Positions 11,493 through 21,609 of a stretch of 26,527 bases of DNA are shown one piece after another. Each line of letters begins with the position of its first letter. Position 1 is the first letter of the stretch. Origin of the DNA: Haplomitrium mnioides (taxonomy: Eukaryota > Marchantiophyta > Haplomitriopsida > Calobryales). The stretch is from positions 1-26,527 of the forward strand of contig JBNGIS010021295.1 in NCBI GenBank assembly GCA_049999725.1, read 5' to 3'. The notes beneath the pieces are model-generated. The model saw only the letters and a program-made list of their open reading frames with translations. It had not been told where the DNA came from and did no database searches. The position numbers were made by a program, and so were the translations under genes.

Positions 11493-12692
11493 CTTAGAGC
11501 CTTTGTGATTTCCCTTTTGAAACTTTTATGTTATCCTCATTGCTTATGTGATTTTCCATTTGAAACTCCGATGCTCTTCCCACATATCATGTGATTTCTT
11601 GTTTGAAGCTCTGATGCCCTCCCCATGGCTTTTGTCATTTCCTATTTTAAACTTTGATGCTCTCTCCATCATTTATGTGATTTTTCGTTTGAAACTCTAA
11701 TGTGCTCCTCAAAGCTCATGTGATTTCTGGTTTGAAGCTCAAATACTCTCCCCATGGCCTTTGTGATTTCCTGTTTGAAACGCCGATGCTATCTCAGTCA
11801 CTTTTGTGATTTCCCATTTCAAACTCTCATGCCCTCCTAAAAGCTCATGTAATTTCTTTTTTGAGATTCCCTTGCTCTCCCTATAGCTTCTGTGATTTCT
11901 CGTTTGAAACTTCGATGCTTCTCTATAGTTTATGTGATTTCCTCTTTAAAATTATGATGCTCTGCCCATAGCTTTTGTGATTTCCTATTTGAAACTCCAA
12001 TACTCTCCTCATAACTTTTGCTAATTTGTGTTTGAAAGTTTGATGCTCTTCGTATAGGTCATGTGATTTCTTGTTTGAAACTACAATGCTCTCCTTAGAG
12101 CCTTTGTGATTTCCTGTTTGAAAATTTTATGCTATCCTCATTGCTTATTTGATTTTTTGTTTGAAATTGTGATGCTCTTCTCATAGACATTTGATTTTCT
12201 GTTCAAAACTCCAGTTCTCTTCCCATAGCTTTTGTCATTTCTCGTTTTGAATTTTGATGCTCTCCCCACTGCTTATGTGATTTCTTGTTTGAAACTCCGA
12301 TGCTCTCCTCACATCTTATGCGATTTCCCATTTGAAGCTCGAATACTCTCTCCATAGCTTTTGTGATTCTCCAGTTGAAACTCCGATGTTATCTTGGTCA
12401 CTGTTGTGATTTCCCATTTCAAACTCCAATGCTCTCCCCTAAGCTCAAGTAATTTCTTGTTGGAAACTCCCTTGCTCTCCCCAAAGCTAATGTGATTTCC
12501 CATTTGATTATTCGATACTCTCCCCATGACTTTTGTGATTTCTTGTTTGAAACTCTAATGTAGTTCCATAGCGTATGTGATTTTCAAGTTGAAACTCTCT
12601 CCATAGCTCGTGCGATTTTCCGTTTGAAAATCTAGTGCTCTTCTATAGGTAACGTGATCTCTTGGTTGAAATTTGAATGGTCTCCTCATAGC
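11493..12692. repeat. Two copies of a 14-unit (600-bp) higher-order repeat
   Basis: Marker units CTTAGAGCCTTTGTG at 11493 and 12093, and a GTCAC-type unit at 11799 and 12399, are both exactly 600 bp apart, with similar units in the same order between them. Related blocks with the same marker order occur near 5731-6043 and 7684-7990. From those, the spacing to the 11.5-kb copy is 3809 bp by both markers, which is 1204 bp (28 units) once the LTR insertion is removed. Copy boundaries are approximate. Confidence 0.75.
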
Positions 12693-12876
12693 TAGTGTTA
12701 TTTCTTGATTGAAACTTTGATGCTTTCCCTATAACCTATGTGAATTTTGGTTTGAAACTCTGATGCTTTCCCCAAAAGTCATGTGATTTCATGTTTAAAA
12801 CTTCGATGGCCACCATACAACTTATTTGATTTCATGTTTGAAACTCCTATGCTCTCCCTATAGCTAATGTGATTTT

Positions 12877-13174
12877 TGTTGTAATGTGATGTACAATAAA
12901 CATACAACATTGGCTCATTAGCTCATGCAAATATATGAAGGTAACAATCTTCTCTTCTTCTTCTCTTCTCAATCTCAAGTCTCAATCTTCTCTTCTCAAT
13001 CTTGATAATAATAATAATCATAATACAAAATGATAATCCAAATATGATTATAGTTATCTTAATCCTAGGTTAGGCTTAACCTAACATGGTTACTAATTAT
13101 AGATTAGCAACCTAATCCTATGTTAAGTATCCTCCTCTTCTCTTACTTAGTATGTTACTAAATGTACTCTAACA
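12877..13174 (-). repeat. Copia 3' LTR (~298 bp)
   Basis: On the - strand it starts TGTTAGAGTAC directly after a GGGGAG polypurine tract and ends ...TTACAACA at the array junction, giving TGTT...AACA ends. Length and ends are normal for plant copia LTRs. It includes a pyrimidine-rich CTTCTCTTC repeat and a short ATA microsatellite (about 12946-13025 on the + strand). The array bases next to it (12872-12876, ATTTT) would be one target-site copy, but no partner is visible. Confidence 0.75.
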
Positions 13175-13183
13175 CTCCCCATT
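13175..13183 (-). promoter_or_regulatory. Copia polypurine tract
   Basis: On the - strand AATGGGGAG is followed immediately by the TGTTAG start of the LTR. This is the plus-strand primer site expected upstream of a 3' LTR, and fixes the LTR boundary. Confidence 0.75.
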
Positions 13184-13614
13184 GGTTATAACATGGGAAT
13201 GTTTTAAACAACTGTAACATAAAACATCGTAAGATGAAGATAAGAAAATATAGCTCCAACTCCCTTAATAAAATCCATATAAATCGATAATGATGTTGGC
13301 TCATTAAAACCCTCTCATACTCCTTCGAGGGAAAGAGTACAACCATCATGATCAATAGATATAAATATCTTAAAAGTAATAAATAGACCAACATAAAAGA
13401 TAAAGGATATGGCTATAGGCCAAGAAAATCGCATAAGAGCATAATATGAGGAGACAATATAAAGATGATCATATGGAAAATATAAGAATATGCCGCCAGT
13501 AGAAAAGATATAATCGTCAAATCAATAGAAAAGATAAAGATAATCAAAGATAGAGATATATATCACAATAACTGGATAATTAGTGAAGTCCAATAAGATT
13601 GTAATATCGTCAAT

Positions 13615-14365
13615 GTAGCGGAAGAGGTAAAACCTTAGTAAAAAGATCAGCAATATTGTTTTTCTCGACAATCAACTGCACAGATATCGTGTCGCCTTGC
13701 TACTCATGCGTAAAGAAGAATTTTGGTGCGATTTGTTTGATACAATCTCCTCGAATAAAGCCCTCCAAGATCTGCTACACACAAGCCAAATTATCCTCAT
13801 AGAGGACAGTAAGGTCAGATAGACAAGGAAGACCACAAGACACATAAATATGATCAATCATCCTACGTAAATAAATGCATTCTCAACTTGCTTCATATAT
13901 AGCAATAATCTTTGCATGATTGGAAGATGTGCAGATCAAAGTCTCCTTCGTACTCTTCCATGATATGGCCATAGAGCCATATAGGAATACATACATGGTT
14001 TGGGATTTAGCATCGTCAGGATCCGAAAGGTATTCTGCATCTGCATAATTGGTTAGAATTTGATTAGTGTGTTTTGGGAAATATAGTCCCATGTCAATGG
14101 TTCCTTGTAAGTATCTAAAAACTCTCTTGATGCCATTCCAATGCCGAATGGTAGGTTGTGAACTATGTGTGGCTAGCAAGTTCATGGCAAAGGAAATATC
14201 AAGACAAGTTTGATTTGCCAAATACATATAAGCTCCTATAGCGGAGAGATATGGAATCTTAGATTCAAGGATAGGCTCTATGTCATTCTGTTTACGAAAT
14301 AAATCTTTATCTTTATCTAGTGATCTAATCTTCATAGGAGATGTGGCTGGATGAGATTTATCCAT
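13615..14365 (-). pseudogene. Copia RNase H region, broken
   Basis: RNase H removes the RNA strand during reverse transcription and is the C-terminal domain of copia polyproteins. Visible are the linker with LSAIGAYMYLANQT, the YADAEYLSDPDD block (normally YADAGYLSDP), and SNHAKIIAIYEAS. In the last block the usual catalytic Glu of HAE is Lys (codon AAG, 13910-13912), a G-to-A change. The frame is then cut by TGA at 13883-13885, exactly where family members have Arg (EASREC), a CGA-to-TGA change. The same frame continues to the normal copia C-terminus (NIADLFTKVLP, near 13,620), with a further TAG on the way. About 440 bp of untranslated sequence separate it from the LTR. Confidence 0.85.
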
Positions 14366-14379
14366 GTTAAATTGTTTTA

Positions 14380-15620
14380 AGACTTTCTTAGTATAAGTAC
14401 TCTAATGGACTAAAATTCCATCGTCAAGGTACTCAAACCGAAGTTTCAAGCAATAGGCTGTCCTACCAATATTCCTCATATAAAAAATCTTCTTGAGAAT
14501 AGAAATAGTATGCTCAAGGAGGGATTGGTGTCAAAACAAGTTTATATCATCAATATAGAGTGCAAAAACAATAAATTGTTTGTCGACATTCTTGATGAAT
14601 AAACTAGGTGCAATGTTGTCATAGTGGAAAACCATAGCTATCATCTCCTCTTTAAATTTGTGATACCAAATACGACCGCTTTGCTTAAGTCCATAAATAG
14701 ATCTCATGATGTGGACAACATATCCATCCTTGGTCAGAGGCATGGATTGATGCATAGGAGGGACAATAGGTCCAATCTGCCTAGTCTACATCTCATGGAC
14801 TAAAGGTCCAAGCCCAATACTCCTCCTCTTGGGCTGTAAATTGGTTGTAGGTAAAGAGGTAGATGGTTCGCATGAAGGTTTCCCCTTAGAGACATTCTCC
14901 TCCTAAATATGATAGATATTTCTAGCAATAAGCTCTAGGGGAGCTTTCATATAGATATGGGTATCAAGAAGCCTATACCGTTATGTTGTCACCACATCTA
15001 ACTGATGTGTCATGAGCTCATGTCCTAGGGAAAAGCCAACTAGGAACCGGTATGTGATAGCATCCATGACTGGGGCATATGTGAGATCATAGTCTCTCCC
15101 TAGAATCTATGTATAGCCCTTGGCTACAAGACGTGCCTTATATTTAACAACTTTGCCTTTCTCATTTTGCTTCTTCACAAAAATCCACCTATATCCGATT
15201 AAATTGGCATGAGAAGGTACGCGGACTAAAGGTCTGAATACCTTCCTCTGTATCATGGAATCCAATTTGGAATTCATCGCCTTTTCCCATTCAATCCAGT
15301 CACGGCTATCCATAGCTTCTTTGACAGACCTTGGATCAGGGTGTATATCGAATATAGTTTGTGAAATCATGAAGGTGAAATGGTCATCCATACTCACACT
15401 TTCTCTTTGCCATAAAATCCCAGTATCCATATAGTGGATCGAGATCTCTTTATTATCTCGGATCTCTAAAAGAGATATAGTAGGTTGAGATGGTGGTGTA
15501 GTGGATGATGATGGTAATAGAGGTCCATCAGCATAAAGAAAGTAGTCCTCTTTGTTGTATTGCATTGCCTTGGCTGAGAGTCTTTGGAGCCTAAAGGGCA
15601 TCCTCTCTTTTGTCTTGGTA
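14380..15620 (-). pseudogene. Copia reverse transcriptase region, broken
   Basis: This is the RVT_2-type reverse transcriptase. The N-terminal part (15107-15601) shows EWEKAMNSKLDSM, then GYRWIFVKKQNEKGKV and KARLVAKGYT, and stops at TAG 15107-15109, where the family has Gln (GYTQ); this fits CAG-to-TAG. The same frame continues with recognisable family sequence to a later frameshift. The palm appears in 14531-14755 with RSIYGLKQSGRIWYHKF and the catalytic box YIDD (14546-14557; YVDD is usual). Both aspartates are kept, but the stops and shifts prevent a full protein. The start and end given are the limits of recognisable similarity. Confidence 0.88.
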
Positions 15621-15625
15621 ATTGA

Positions 15626-16780
15626 TCACTCGCTCTTGTAGCAATGTCTTGAATCCTTATAGGTACATTTACAGCAGGAATGCATGATCGTGTACTTTGC
15701 AATCTCATTAAATGAGTTAGGCAATTGTTTGACAGTCTTAGTCAAGTGAAGAAGTCTCTTGACATTGTCCTCACCCTGCCTTGTCCTTTGATCCATCCAT
15801 AAAGTGGATACTTTCTCCCATTCCAATATTTTTGGTACTGAAGAAATTTTATCTTCAAATAAAGATGGGAATATATCCTCATAGAAGTGGCAGTCAACAA
15901 ATCTGGCCTGAAATACATTTGCCGTGGATGGTTCCAGATATCGTATAATCGACAAGGATTCATAGCCCACATATCTGCCCTTCTGTCTTTGAGGTCCCAT
16001 CTAAGTCTTTTTCGATTCTAAAATTGGAACAAGGACTTGACAACCAAAAATTTGGAGATGAGAGAGATCGGGAATAGCCCCATATGCAAGTTGGTATGGT
16101 GATAAAGCATTAAAAGTTGATGGCCTGTACTTCAAAAAAGAAGCAGCATGAAGAACAGCGTGGTCCCATGCAGAAACCCGGTAATCTAGTGTGCATTAAC
16201 ATGGGTCTAGCTATCATCTGTATGCTTTGTATTACTCTTTCGACTATGCTATTTTAAAAATGGACATGAGCCACAGAGTATTGGGAATTAATACCCATAG
16301 TCATATAAAAATTGTCAAAAGTCTTAGACGTATACTCCTCCGCATTGTCAAGCCTAGGACTCTTACTGGATTTTCTGGAAATTGAGCTTTCAATTTCAGA
16401 ATATGAGCCAGTATCCTAGGGAAGACCAAGTTTCGGGTTGAGAGTAACAAAACTTGAGACCATTTTGATGACACATAGATTATCACCAAGAAGTACCTAA
16501 AGGGTCCACTTGGTGGGTCAATAGGACCATGTACATTTGCGTGTAAATGCTCAAAGAACTTAGGAATATCCATCATAGTCTTGGATATCACTGGTCGTAA
16601 GATGAGCTTGCCTTGAGAGCATTGGATGCATTGCGTATTGAGCATATGAGGTCTTACGCTAGGAGGAATAGATTATGACACTTTAAGAATATTCTGAAAC
16701 ATGCTTGTGCTAGGATGTCCTAAGCATTTATGCCATAGTATGCTTTGGTCAATATGCTTTGTGTCAACAAGGAAACTCTA
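15626..16780 (-). pseudogene. Copia GAG-pre-integrase and integrase region, broken
   Basis: Near 16,640-16,760 the - strand encodes the zinc-binding pre-integrase segment (WHKCLGHPS ... CIQCSQGK). The integrase core follows (16301-16645: FEHLHANVHGPIDPPSGPFRYF, LLSTRN). The first catalytic Asp of the D-D-E triad, normally in GDICGP/ADVCGP, is Asn here (AAT, 16535-16537), a G-to-A change. The segment around the second Asp (LDNAEEY) is in another frame after a frameshift near 16,370. The C-terminal part (15626-16000) shows GPQRQKGRYVGYESLSIIRYLEP and FVDCHF, typical of the integrase-RT linker of this lineage. The domain is inactive. Confidence 0.85.
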
Positions 16781-17650
16781 AATTTTCATTACATAGAACC
16801 CTAAGAGATACGCAAAAAGTGTTTCCTTTATTTCGGATCCATCAAGAGTGCTCTGTAATATATGAATTACTTCTTGATCTTTACATGTGCTTGTATGCAA
16901 ATGAAATCCATTGTCTCTAATATCTTTGAAACTTATAAGATTCCTAGTAGCACTAGGCGCATATATTGTAGATCTGATATTAAGCCTGGTTCCTCTTAGT
17001 AATGTGATAATGGCTGGTCGGTCCCCCTCTTCAATCTGATTACTTCCCATAATTGTTGTCAGCCTTTTACTTGAGGGAGTAATGGCTGTAAAGAAGGTAC
17101 TGCACTTCAATATTGTGTGAGTGCTGCCACTGTCTATAATACAAGTATTAAGATCATCCAAAGAAGGAACTGTAGGTTTAATTTGTAACATGTGATTCTC
17201 TAGAACAACCAGATCATCATCTCTGAGGATATAGTCACTTAAAGTATCTTGTTGTTCAAGGAATACACCATGGTTCTCTTGATTATGTTGTTTGTTCTGG
17301 TCTAAGGCACACAATACCACTAGATGTGTAGGGATTCTACACATTTTTTGAAGATGACCTAGTGTACCACATCTGGTACATCTAACTGAGATTCTAATGT
17401 TGATGGATGAGGGCATATTTCTACCTCTGTTTTGAGGTCTTACACCTCTCTTTTCGCTTGGGATAAAGTTTCCAGCAAATCCCTTGCCTCTCCCCCTCCC
17501 TCTGAGTTGCTTATTATTAGCACTAGCCATAGGGGCTTTTCCCCTGTTTGAGGTTTGCTGATTAGAACCAAATCTAGCTCTTTGTCTTGGCTGTCCTCTT
17601 ATAGTCACTAGTTTGTTATAATGAATTTCAAGTGGTTGTGTAACAAGCAC
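16778..17650 (-). pseudogene. Copia Gag C-terminus (zinc knuckle) and protease
   Basis: A 290-residue frame, opened here by a GTG codon only because upstream it is joined to Gag by a frameshift; the true start is the Gag ATG at 18219. Residues 40-80 are Arg/Gly-rich. Residues 91-104 (17339-17380) form a CCHC knuckle, C-TR-C-GTLG-H-LQKM-C, the nucleocapsid RNA-binding motif. Residues 173-175 (about 17126-17134) are the aspartic protease DSG in IIDSGSTHTIL. Protease-like sequence (NLISFKDIRDNGF) follows. It was once continuous with the integrase region downstream. This is one of the best kept stretches of the element. Confidence 0.88.
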
Positions 17651-17736
17651 AGTACCAGGAGGTCTAGATTTAAAAATTTCAATAATAGGTTCTGATGCTT
17701 TTCTGCAAGTAGGAGATATGCTACTAATTTAGAATA

Positions 17737-18219
17737 TCATCTGAAATTCATACTCCTGTACTGTACAGATAGAATCATGTTGGATTGATGAAAAGTAGAT
17801 AGAGTCTTTTCAATTTGCTCCTCATCTATCATTGGATGACCACATAAAGTAAGCTGACTAGTGATTCTAAGAAGTTCACTATTGTAGTTGGATATAAAAG
17901 TGAAATCCTGAACTCTCAGGTTAACCCAATCATGCCTAGCTTTAGGCAGATGGATGGTCTTCGTGTGGTCAAACCTCTCTTGAAGACTGTCCCATAAGGT
18001 TCTAGGATTACCTTCATTCAAGTTTTGCAGTTTCAGAGGGTCAAACAGATGGTGTCTCAAGAACACTAGAGCTTGAGCCTTCTGCTGAGCATTCACATCC
18101 TCATCAGTGAGGATGGTGGCCTCCAATCCCTTGGAAACCAGGTGTGCTACAACATCTAGTGACCAGGAGAGATAATTCTCCCCCTCAATGGTCAGACTCT
18201 TAAAGTTAAGCTTTTCCAT
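17737..18219 (-). pseudogene. Copia Gag N-terminal part (UBN2-like capsid domain)
   Basis: The frame starts with a real ATG at 18217-18219 (MEKLNFKSLTIEGENYLSWS), the usual start of this Gag family: N-terminal peptide, then xxYxxW, then LWDSLQERFDH and LPKARHDWVNLRVQDF. It matches the UBN2/retrotran_gag_2 type that forms the capsid in copia elements. At 160 codons it terminates at 17737; the other frame resumes with ASEPIIEIFKSRPPGTVL and leads to the zinc knuckle, so a frameshift and a TAA near 17,735 break it. Confidence 0.88.
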
Positions 18220-18225
18220 CCTACA

Positions 18226-18238
18226 GGCTCAATGTCTG
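18226..18238 (-). promoter_or_regulatory. Possible decayed copia primer binding site
   Basis: Just upstream of the Gag ATG, the - strand reads CAGACATTGAGCC. The plant copia site for initiator Met-tRNA is TGGTATCAGAGCC. Only the 3' part (AT-GAGCC) agrees, with a one-base deletion and changes. Position is right; sequence support is weak. Confidence 0.25.
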
Positions 18239-19443
18239 AATAGAAATGAAGAAAATAAAAGCTTAAAAGATTTTGTATACACAAGAACTAACAAAGTTCT
18301 GTTCTATAATAAAAGAATTCTTTTAGTTTTTTGAAATTTTTTTTTAACAATTACTTGAAAGTTATAGTTCTATAACAAAAGGTTATGATGGAGCTATCGT
18401 AAAAGTGGCTTCCCTCTTCTTCTTGCAGTAGGCAAGGGGTTGACTTTGTATTTCTCAAACTGAGTGTCGGTGCAGATTTTTGTTGAGGTCTAGATGTCAC
18501 TCACAAAGTTTGATGAAAAGAGCTGACTCCTCCAAGCAGCAGCAGGTTGATGATGTTTGATAGAAATTTCAAAATATGCAACCAGTATCTGAAAAACTAA
18601 ACCGGAGTATTTGAAGTTGTAGATCCGACACAAAATGGATATTGATAGCTGATGTAGTCTAATATATAGTTCCAAACCTTTTGGATTAGTTGTAGCCTCT
18701 AGCCAACTCAATTATGATGATATCTGTGAGCCAACTGATCAGTTTGGACTATTACACCACTTACAGAATCAATAAAGTGGATTATGTATTTTGAAGATCT
18801 GAATAACCTATTTTCTGCTTGTTTGATAAACAACGAGTAGAATATAGTTAATGTCCGATATTAGTCTATCAATTTTTTCTCCAATTGTCAAATTCTATTT
18901 ACTGTGCTGCTGTCAGTATTAGATTTTTAAATTTTGTGAAAATAGAGTAATAGGTTACTTGAATTGATAGTACAGGTATATAGACCTACTTTGAAAAGTC
19001 AGATAGTATAATATGACTCCAATCAGACAGATAAAGAATGTAAAGAACTCAGAAATGGCAAATAAAAAGACTCAGAGTGAATGTGCATGTCAATTTGAAG
19101 TTTAGCAAATCTAAATGTCAATTTTACAAGTCAGATGCTTCAATTTAGATGCCGAAATAGAGTTCTGGATGTTTCTCACTCCAAATAAGCTTCATAGATC
19201 AAAACCCATGCTGTTGAACACTCAATTTCATAACATAGATGTCATGTTGTGTTGCTTCAAAAGACCAAAAAATCAAAAGGTCACTGTGATCTCAATTCTC
19301 CACCAAAGTGCATAAATAAATGCTCAAATTGTTCGCCACAATCAAGCAATCCTTTATGTGTAATCAAATTCAAAAAGCACATCGATTTGGCCGCTCAAAT
19401 ATTAATTTATAGATTCAGAACTCTCCCCCTTCACGAACAGTTA
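18239..19443. other. AT-rich spacer without recognisable gene
   Basis: About 1.2 kb between copia Gag and the TTCGG repeat. It would have to hold the copia leader and 5' LTR, but I see no sequence similar to the 3' LTR at 12877-13174 and no 43-bp units. ORFs here are short and without family signs. The part nearest Gag (to about 18,840) may be element leader or an unrelated sequence joined by rearrangement. Confidence 0.5.
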
Positions 19444-19607
19444 GGTTCGGTAAATAGTTTCGGTTCAGGGAGTTAGTGGTGCTTCGGAAAACCTTTCATG
19501 CAGGTTCGGCAAACTTAGTAGCTTCGGCTTGAAATCTCACAGCTTCGGTGAAGTTAAATAGGTTCGGCAATCAATCTCCTTGCTTCGGCCAACTTAATAG
19601 GCTTCAG
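19444..19607. repeat. Degenerate ~20-bp tandem repeat with GGTTCGG/GCTTCGG
   Basis: GGTTCGG or GCTTCGG occurs at 19444, 19481, 19503, 19521, 19542, 19561, 19582 and (as GCTTCAG) 19601, with spacings mostly 18-22 bp. Intervening sequence is often AAACTTARTA-like. It sits about 230 bp upstream of the long-LTR element. Possibly the edge of another degraded repeat. Confidence 0.7.
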
Positions 19608-19830
19608 TCTTCCTTAAGTCCTTTCTAAATTTCCCGTATCACCGAAAGAGGGCTTTCAAACTTTCAATAAAATATAATAAATTTTCCGAAATAGAAATAA
19701 ATCGTCGTTTCACCCTTCAATAAGCTCTTTGATGTTTGAACAAAATATTATAAATCTTTTGAAATGGTGATAAAGCATTGATTGGATAATTGAAAAAAGC
19801 TTCAAACTTTTAAATTTTACCGAATGGTCT
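19608..19830. other. AT-rich flank of the long-LTR element
   Basis: No gene. It contains two similar AT-rich segments around CTTTCAAACTTTCAATAAAA and CTTTGATGTTTGAACAAAAT. The last five bases (19826-19830, GGTCT) should be the left target-site duplication of the element that starts at 19831; its partner lies beyond the window. Confidence 0.5.
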
Positions 19831-20431
19831 TGTTAGCCAGTGGAACAGGGGCTGATGCGGTTTACACGGGACCAGAAGCGACAGCGATGATAATTCTCCA
19901 GTCTGAAGTGGTAAGAGGAGCGGAAAGCACCCTATTAACTCTAATCGGAAGATAAGCACGGGATACTTCATTCTTCTAATCCGAAGTAGCGGAATCCGAT
20001 TCATATTATGAAGGAAGGGGGGCAAGAGCGAGAAATGTCAGCGCCAGGAAGACCAGAAGGGAAAGGATCGGAAGAAAGAAGGAATACAGGGCAGAGCAAA
20101 GGGACCCACGGGAGCAGAGAAGAACCGCAAGGCAGCAATTCTTGACAGACGGAGCTATGAAAAGGGTGAAAGTTGAGATGCAGAACGGAGGAGCCAACTG
20201 TTCGACCAGTGCATCCTCAATTCGTGACCATTCGAAGAGTACAATAGCTTGATAGAGAGAAGAGCTCGAGGCGATCGTATTGCAACTTGAATCAAGGAGA
20301 ATGGCGCAGAACTAAGGAAGAACAACCCTTGCGAAGTTAACCGACGGCCGCAGTCCCGAGGATTACGTGGAGCGGTGCGAAAACGGAAGACGTGGCAGCT
20401 CTTGCGGGTCCGAAGAGTTCGACGGGATACC

Positions 20432-20515
20432 GCCTCCCTACATGGGGATCCCCGGTTAGGAGGGATCCGATCAGCCTCCCTATGTGGGTTCCCCACTTAA
20501 CAGAGATCCGTGAAG
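20432..20515 (+). repeat. 42-bp direct repeat pair in U3
   Basis: GCCTCCCTA...GGATCC... at 20432 and GCCTCCCTATG...GATCC at 20474 are 42 bp apart; a third, weaker copy starts near 20796 (GCCTCCCTAAGTGG). They are part of a set of small dispersed duplications in U3, together with repeated AAGTTCGACGGG-type words at about 20415, 20978 and 21136. Confidence 0.6.
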
Positions 20516-21330
20516 TAAGATCCGATGGGCCCGAAGTGATGGCAAAGCGGCGACTGATGAAGCGAAGCCTGGTCACTATTACGGCGGCATGGAGGTTTCT
20601 TTAAGGCGAAGGCGAGGCAAAGCGAGATGACGAAACAACGACAGATCCTAGTTGCGGATTCAGGAACTCCGTGGGGAGCTGCGAAAACATGGCAGTCCCA
20701 CCGCGCTTCACGGACTCAAAGACACGTGGCATTCTCAGGGAGTCCGCGGGACTTAGTGGAAAAGGGGGAAGCCCCGAGTAAGTTGGTTCCGATGTGCCTC
20801 CCTAAGTGGAGAGTCCTCCTAATGGAGATCCAACAGAAAGCCTAACTGGAGAACAGGGGAAGGATGCGAAGCAGTGACTTATCACGGGCCCGGCCAGACA
20901 TAGAGCGAGCAAGGCGAAATACTGATATATTGCTTATCCAGCGAAGCGGAGGAAAGTTCGACAAGGTATGGTCTGAAAGTTCGACGGGAGTTTATGGCAC
21001 CCTTAGTTCTTGTGGCGAAAAGGCGATAAAGCGACGATCTGGCTAGAAGAAGAAGCAAGAGACCAGCAGCCGAAAGGGTGACCTATCAGAGTTCCGGCAT
21101 TGCTAAGGACCAAAGTTCAACAAGGCGCGCTGAAAGTTCGAAGGGGATCCATGGGGAGTCTGCCATAGTTCCTATATCAAGCGGAGCAAGGAGTTAGCGA
21201 AGGAAGCCTCAGTTCTTATTGCGAGCAGGATTCGAAGCGGTGACAATAGGTAACGTTCTTACTCAGTGAGGGAAATATTTCACGGATGATGTGGCATCCA
21301 CGAAAGACGGTCAACGCAAGTCAACTTCGG

Positions 21331-21609
21331 AGTCCGGTTAAGGCGACGGTCCGCCTACCCCCTTGCGGGGCGGCGTCGGACGGCACGGCGACGGATGACG
21401 TGGCGTTTAGCGGGGGTCCGAGGGTTCCTGCGGTTCTTCGACGGATGACGTGGCGTTCAGCGGGGGTCCGAGGGTTCCTGCGGTTCTTAGACGGATTACG
21501 TGGCGCTCCACTTTGGTCCGAGGGTTCCTACGGGTCAGCGGTGGGTAAACTACGGACTCCGGTCAAGGTGACGGTCTGCCTACCCCTTTGCGGGGCGGCG
21601 GCGGACGGC
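21331..21609 (+). repeat. 54-bp direct repeats flanking a 50-bp tandem repeat in U3
   Basis: 21331-21384 and 21556-21609 are near-identical (TCCGGTYAAGGYGACGGTCY, then TGCGGGGCGGCG), offset 225 bp. Between them (about 21390-21540) a 50-bp unit starting GACGGATGACGTGGCG is repeated three times in tandem, at 21390, 21440 and 21490. Each 50-bp unit holds one ACGTGGC. The structure resembles duplicated enhancer units of retroelement U3 regions. Confidence 0.8.

Larger units (their letters stand above)
11365..12876. repeat. 43-bp tandem repeat array, right block (~35 copies)
   Basis: Continuation of the satellite after the solo LTR, in the same orientation and in phase with the left block. It contains a clear 600-bp (14-unit) duplication. 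It ends at the copia 3' LTR: the last unit reads CTAATGTGATTTT and then runs straight into TGTTGTAATG of the LTR at 12877. The array does not resume on the far side of the copia element. Confidence 0.93.
12877..18238 (-). mobile_element. Degenerate Ty1/copia retrotransposon, 3' LTR only
   Basis: Read on the - strand, the order is Gag (UBN2-like), zinc knuckle, protease, GAG-pre-integrase, integrase, RT, RNase H, polypurine tract, 3' LTR, which is the copia order (integrase before RT). The polyprotein is broken by several stops and frameshifts and some catalytic residues are changed, so it is inactive. The 3' LTR abuts the satellite array. I find no copy of that LTR upstream of gag (18239-19830), and no array sequence there, so the 5' end was lost or replaced by a rearrangement. 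This copia gag-pol type is widespread in plants. Confidence 0.9.

Noticed and set aside
12877-13394. ORF at 13158-13394 (- strand) as a membrane protein
   Set aside because: It lies in the untranslated region between the copia polyprotein end and the LTR, is AT-rich, and has no family signs.
20155-20576. Overlapping ORFs on both strands in U3 (60-113 codons)
   Set aside because: All are short, mutually overlapping and inside the LTR, without recognisable domains.
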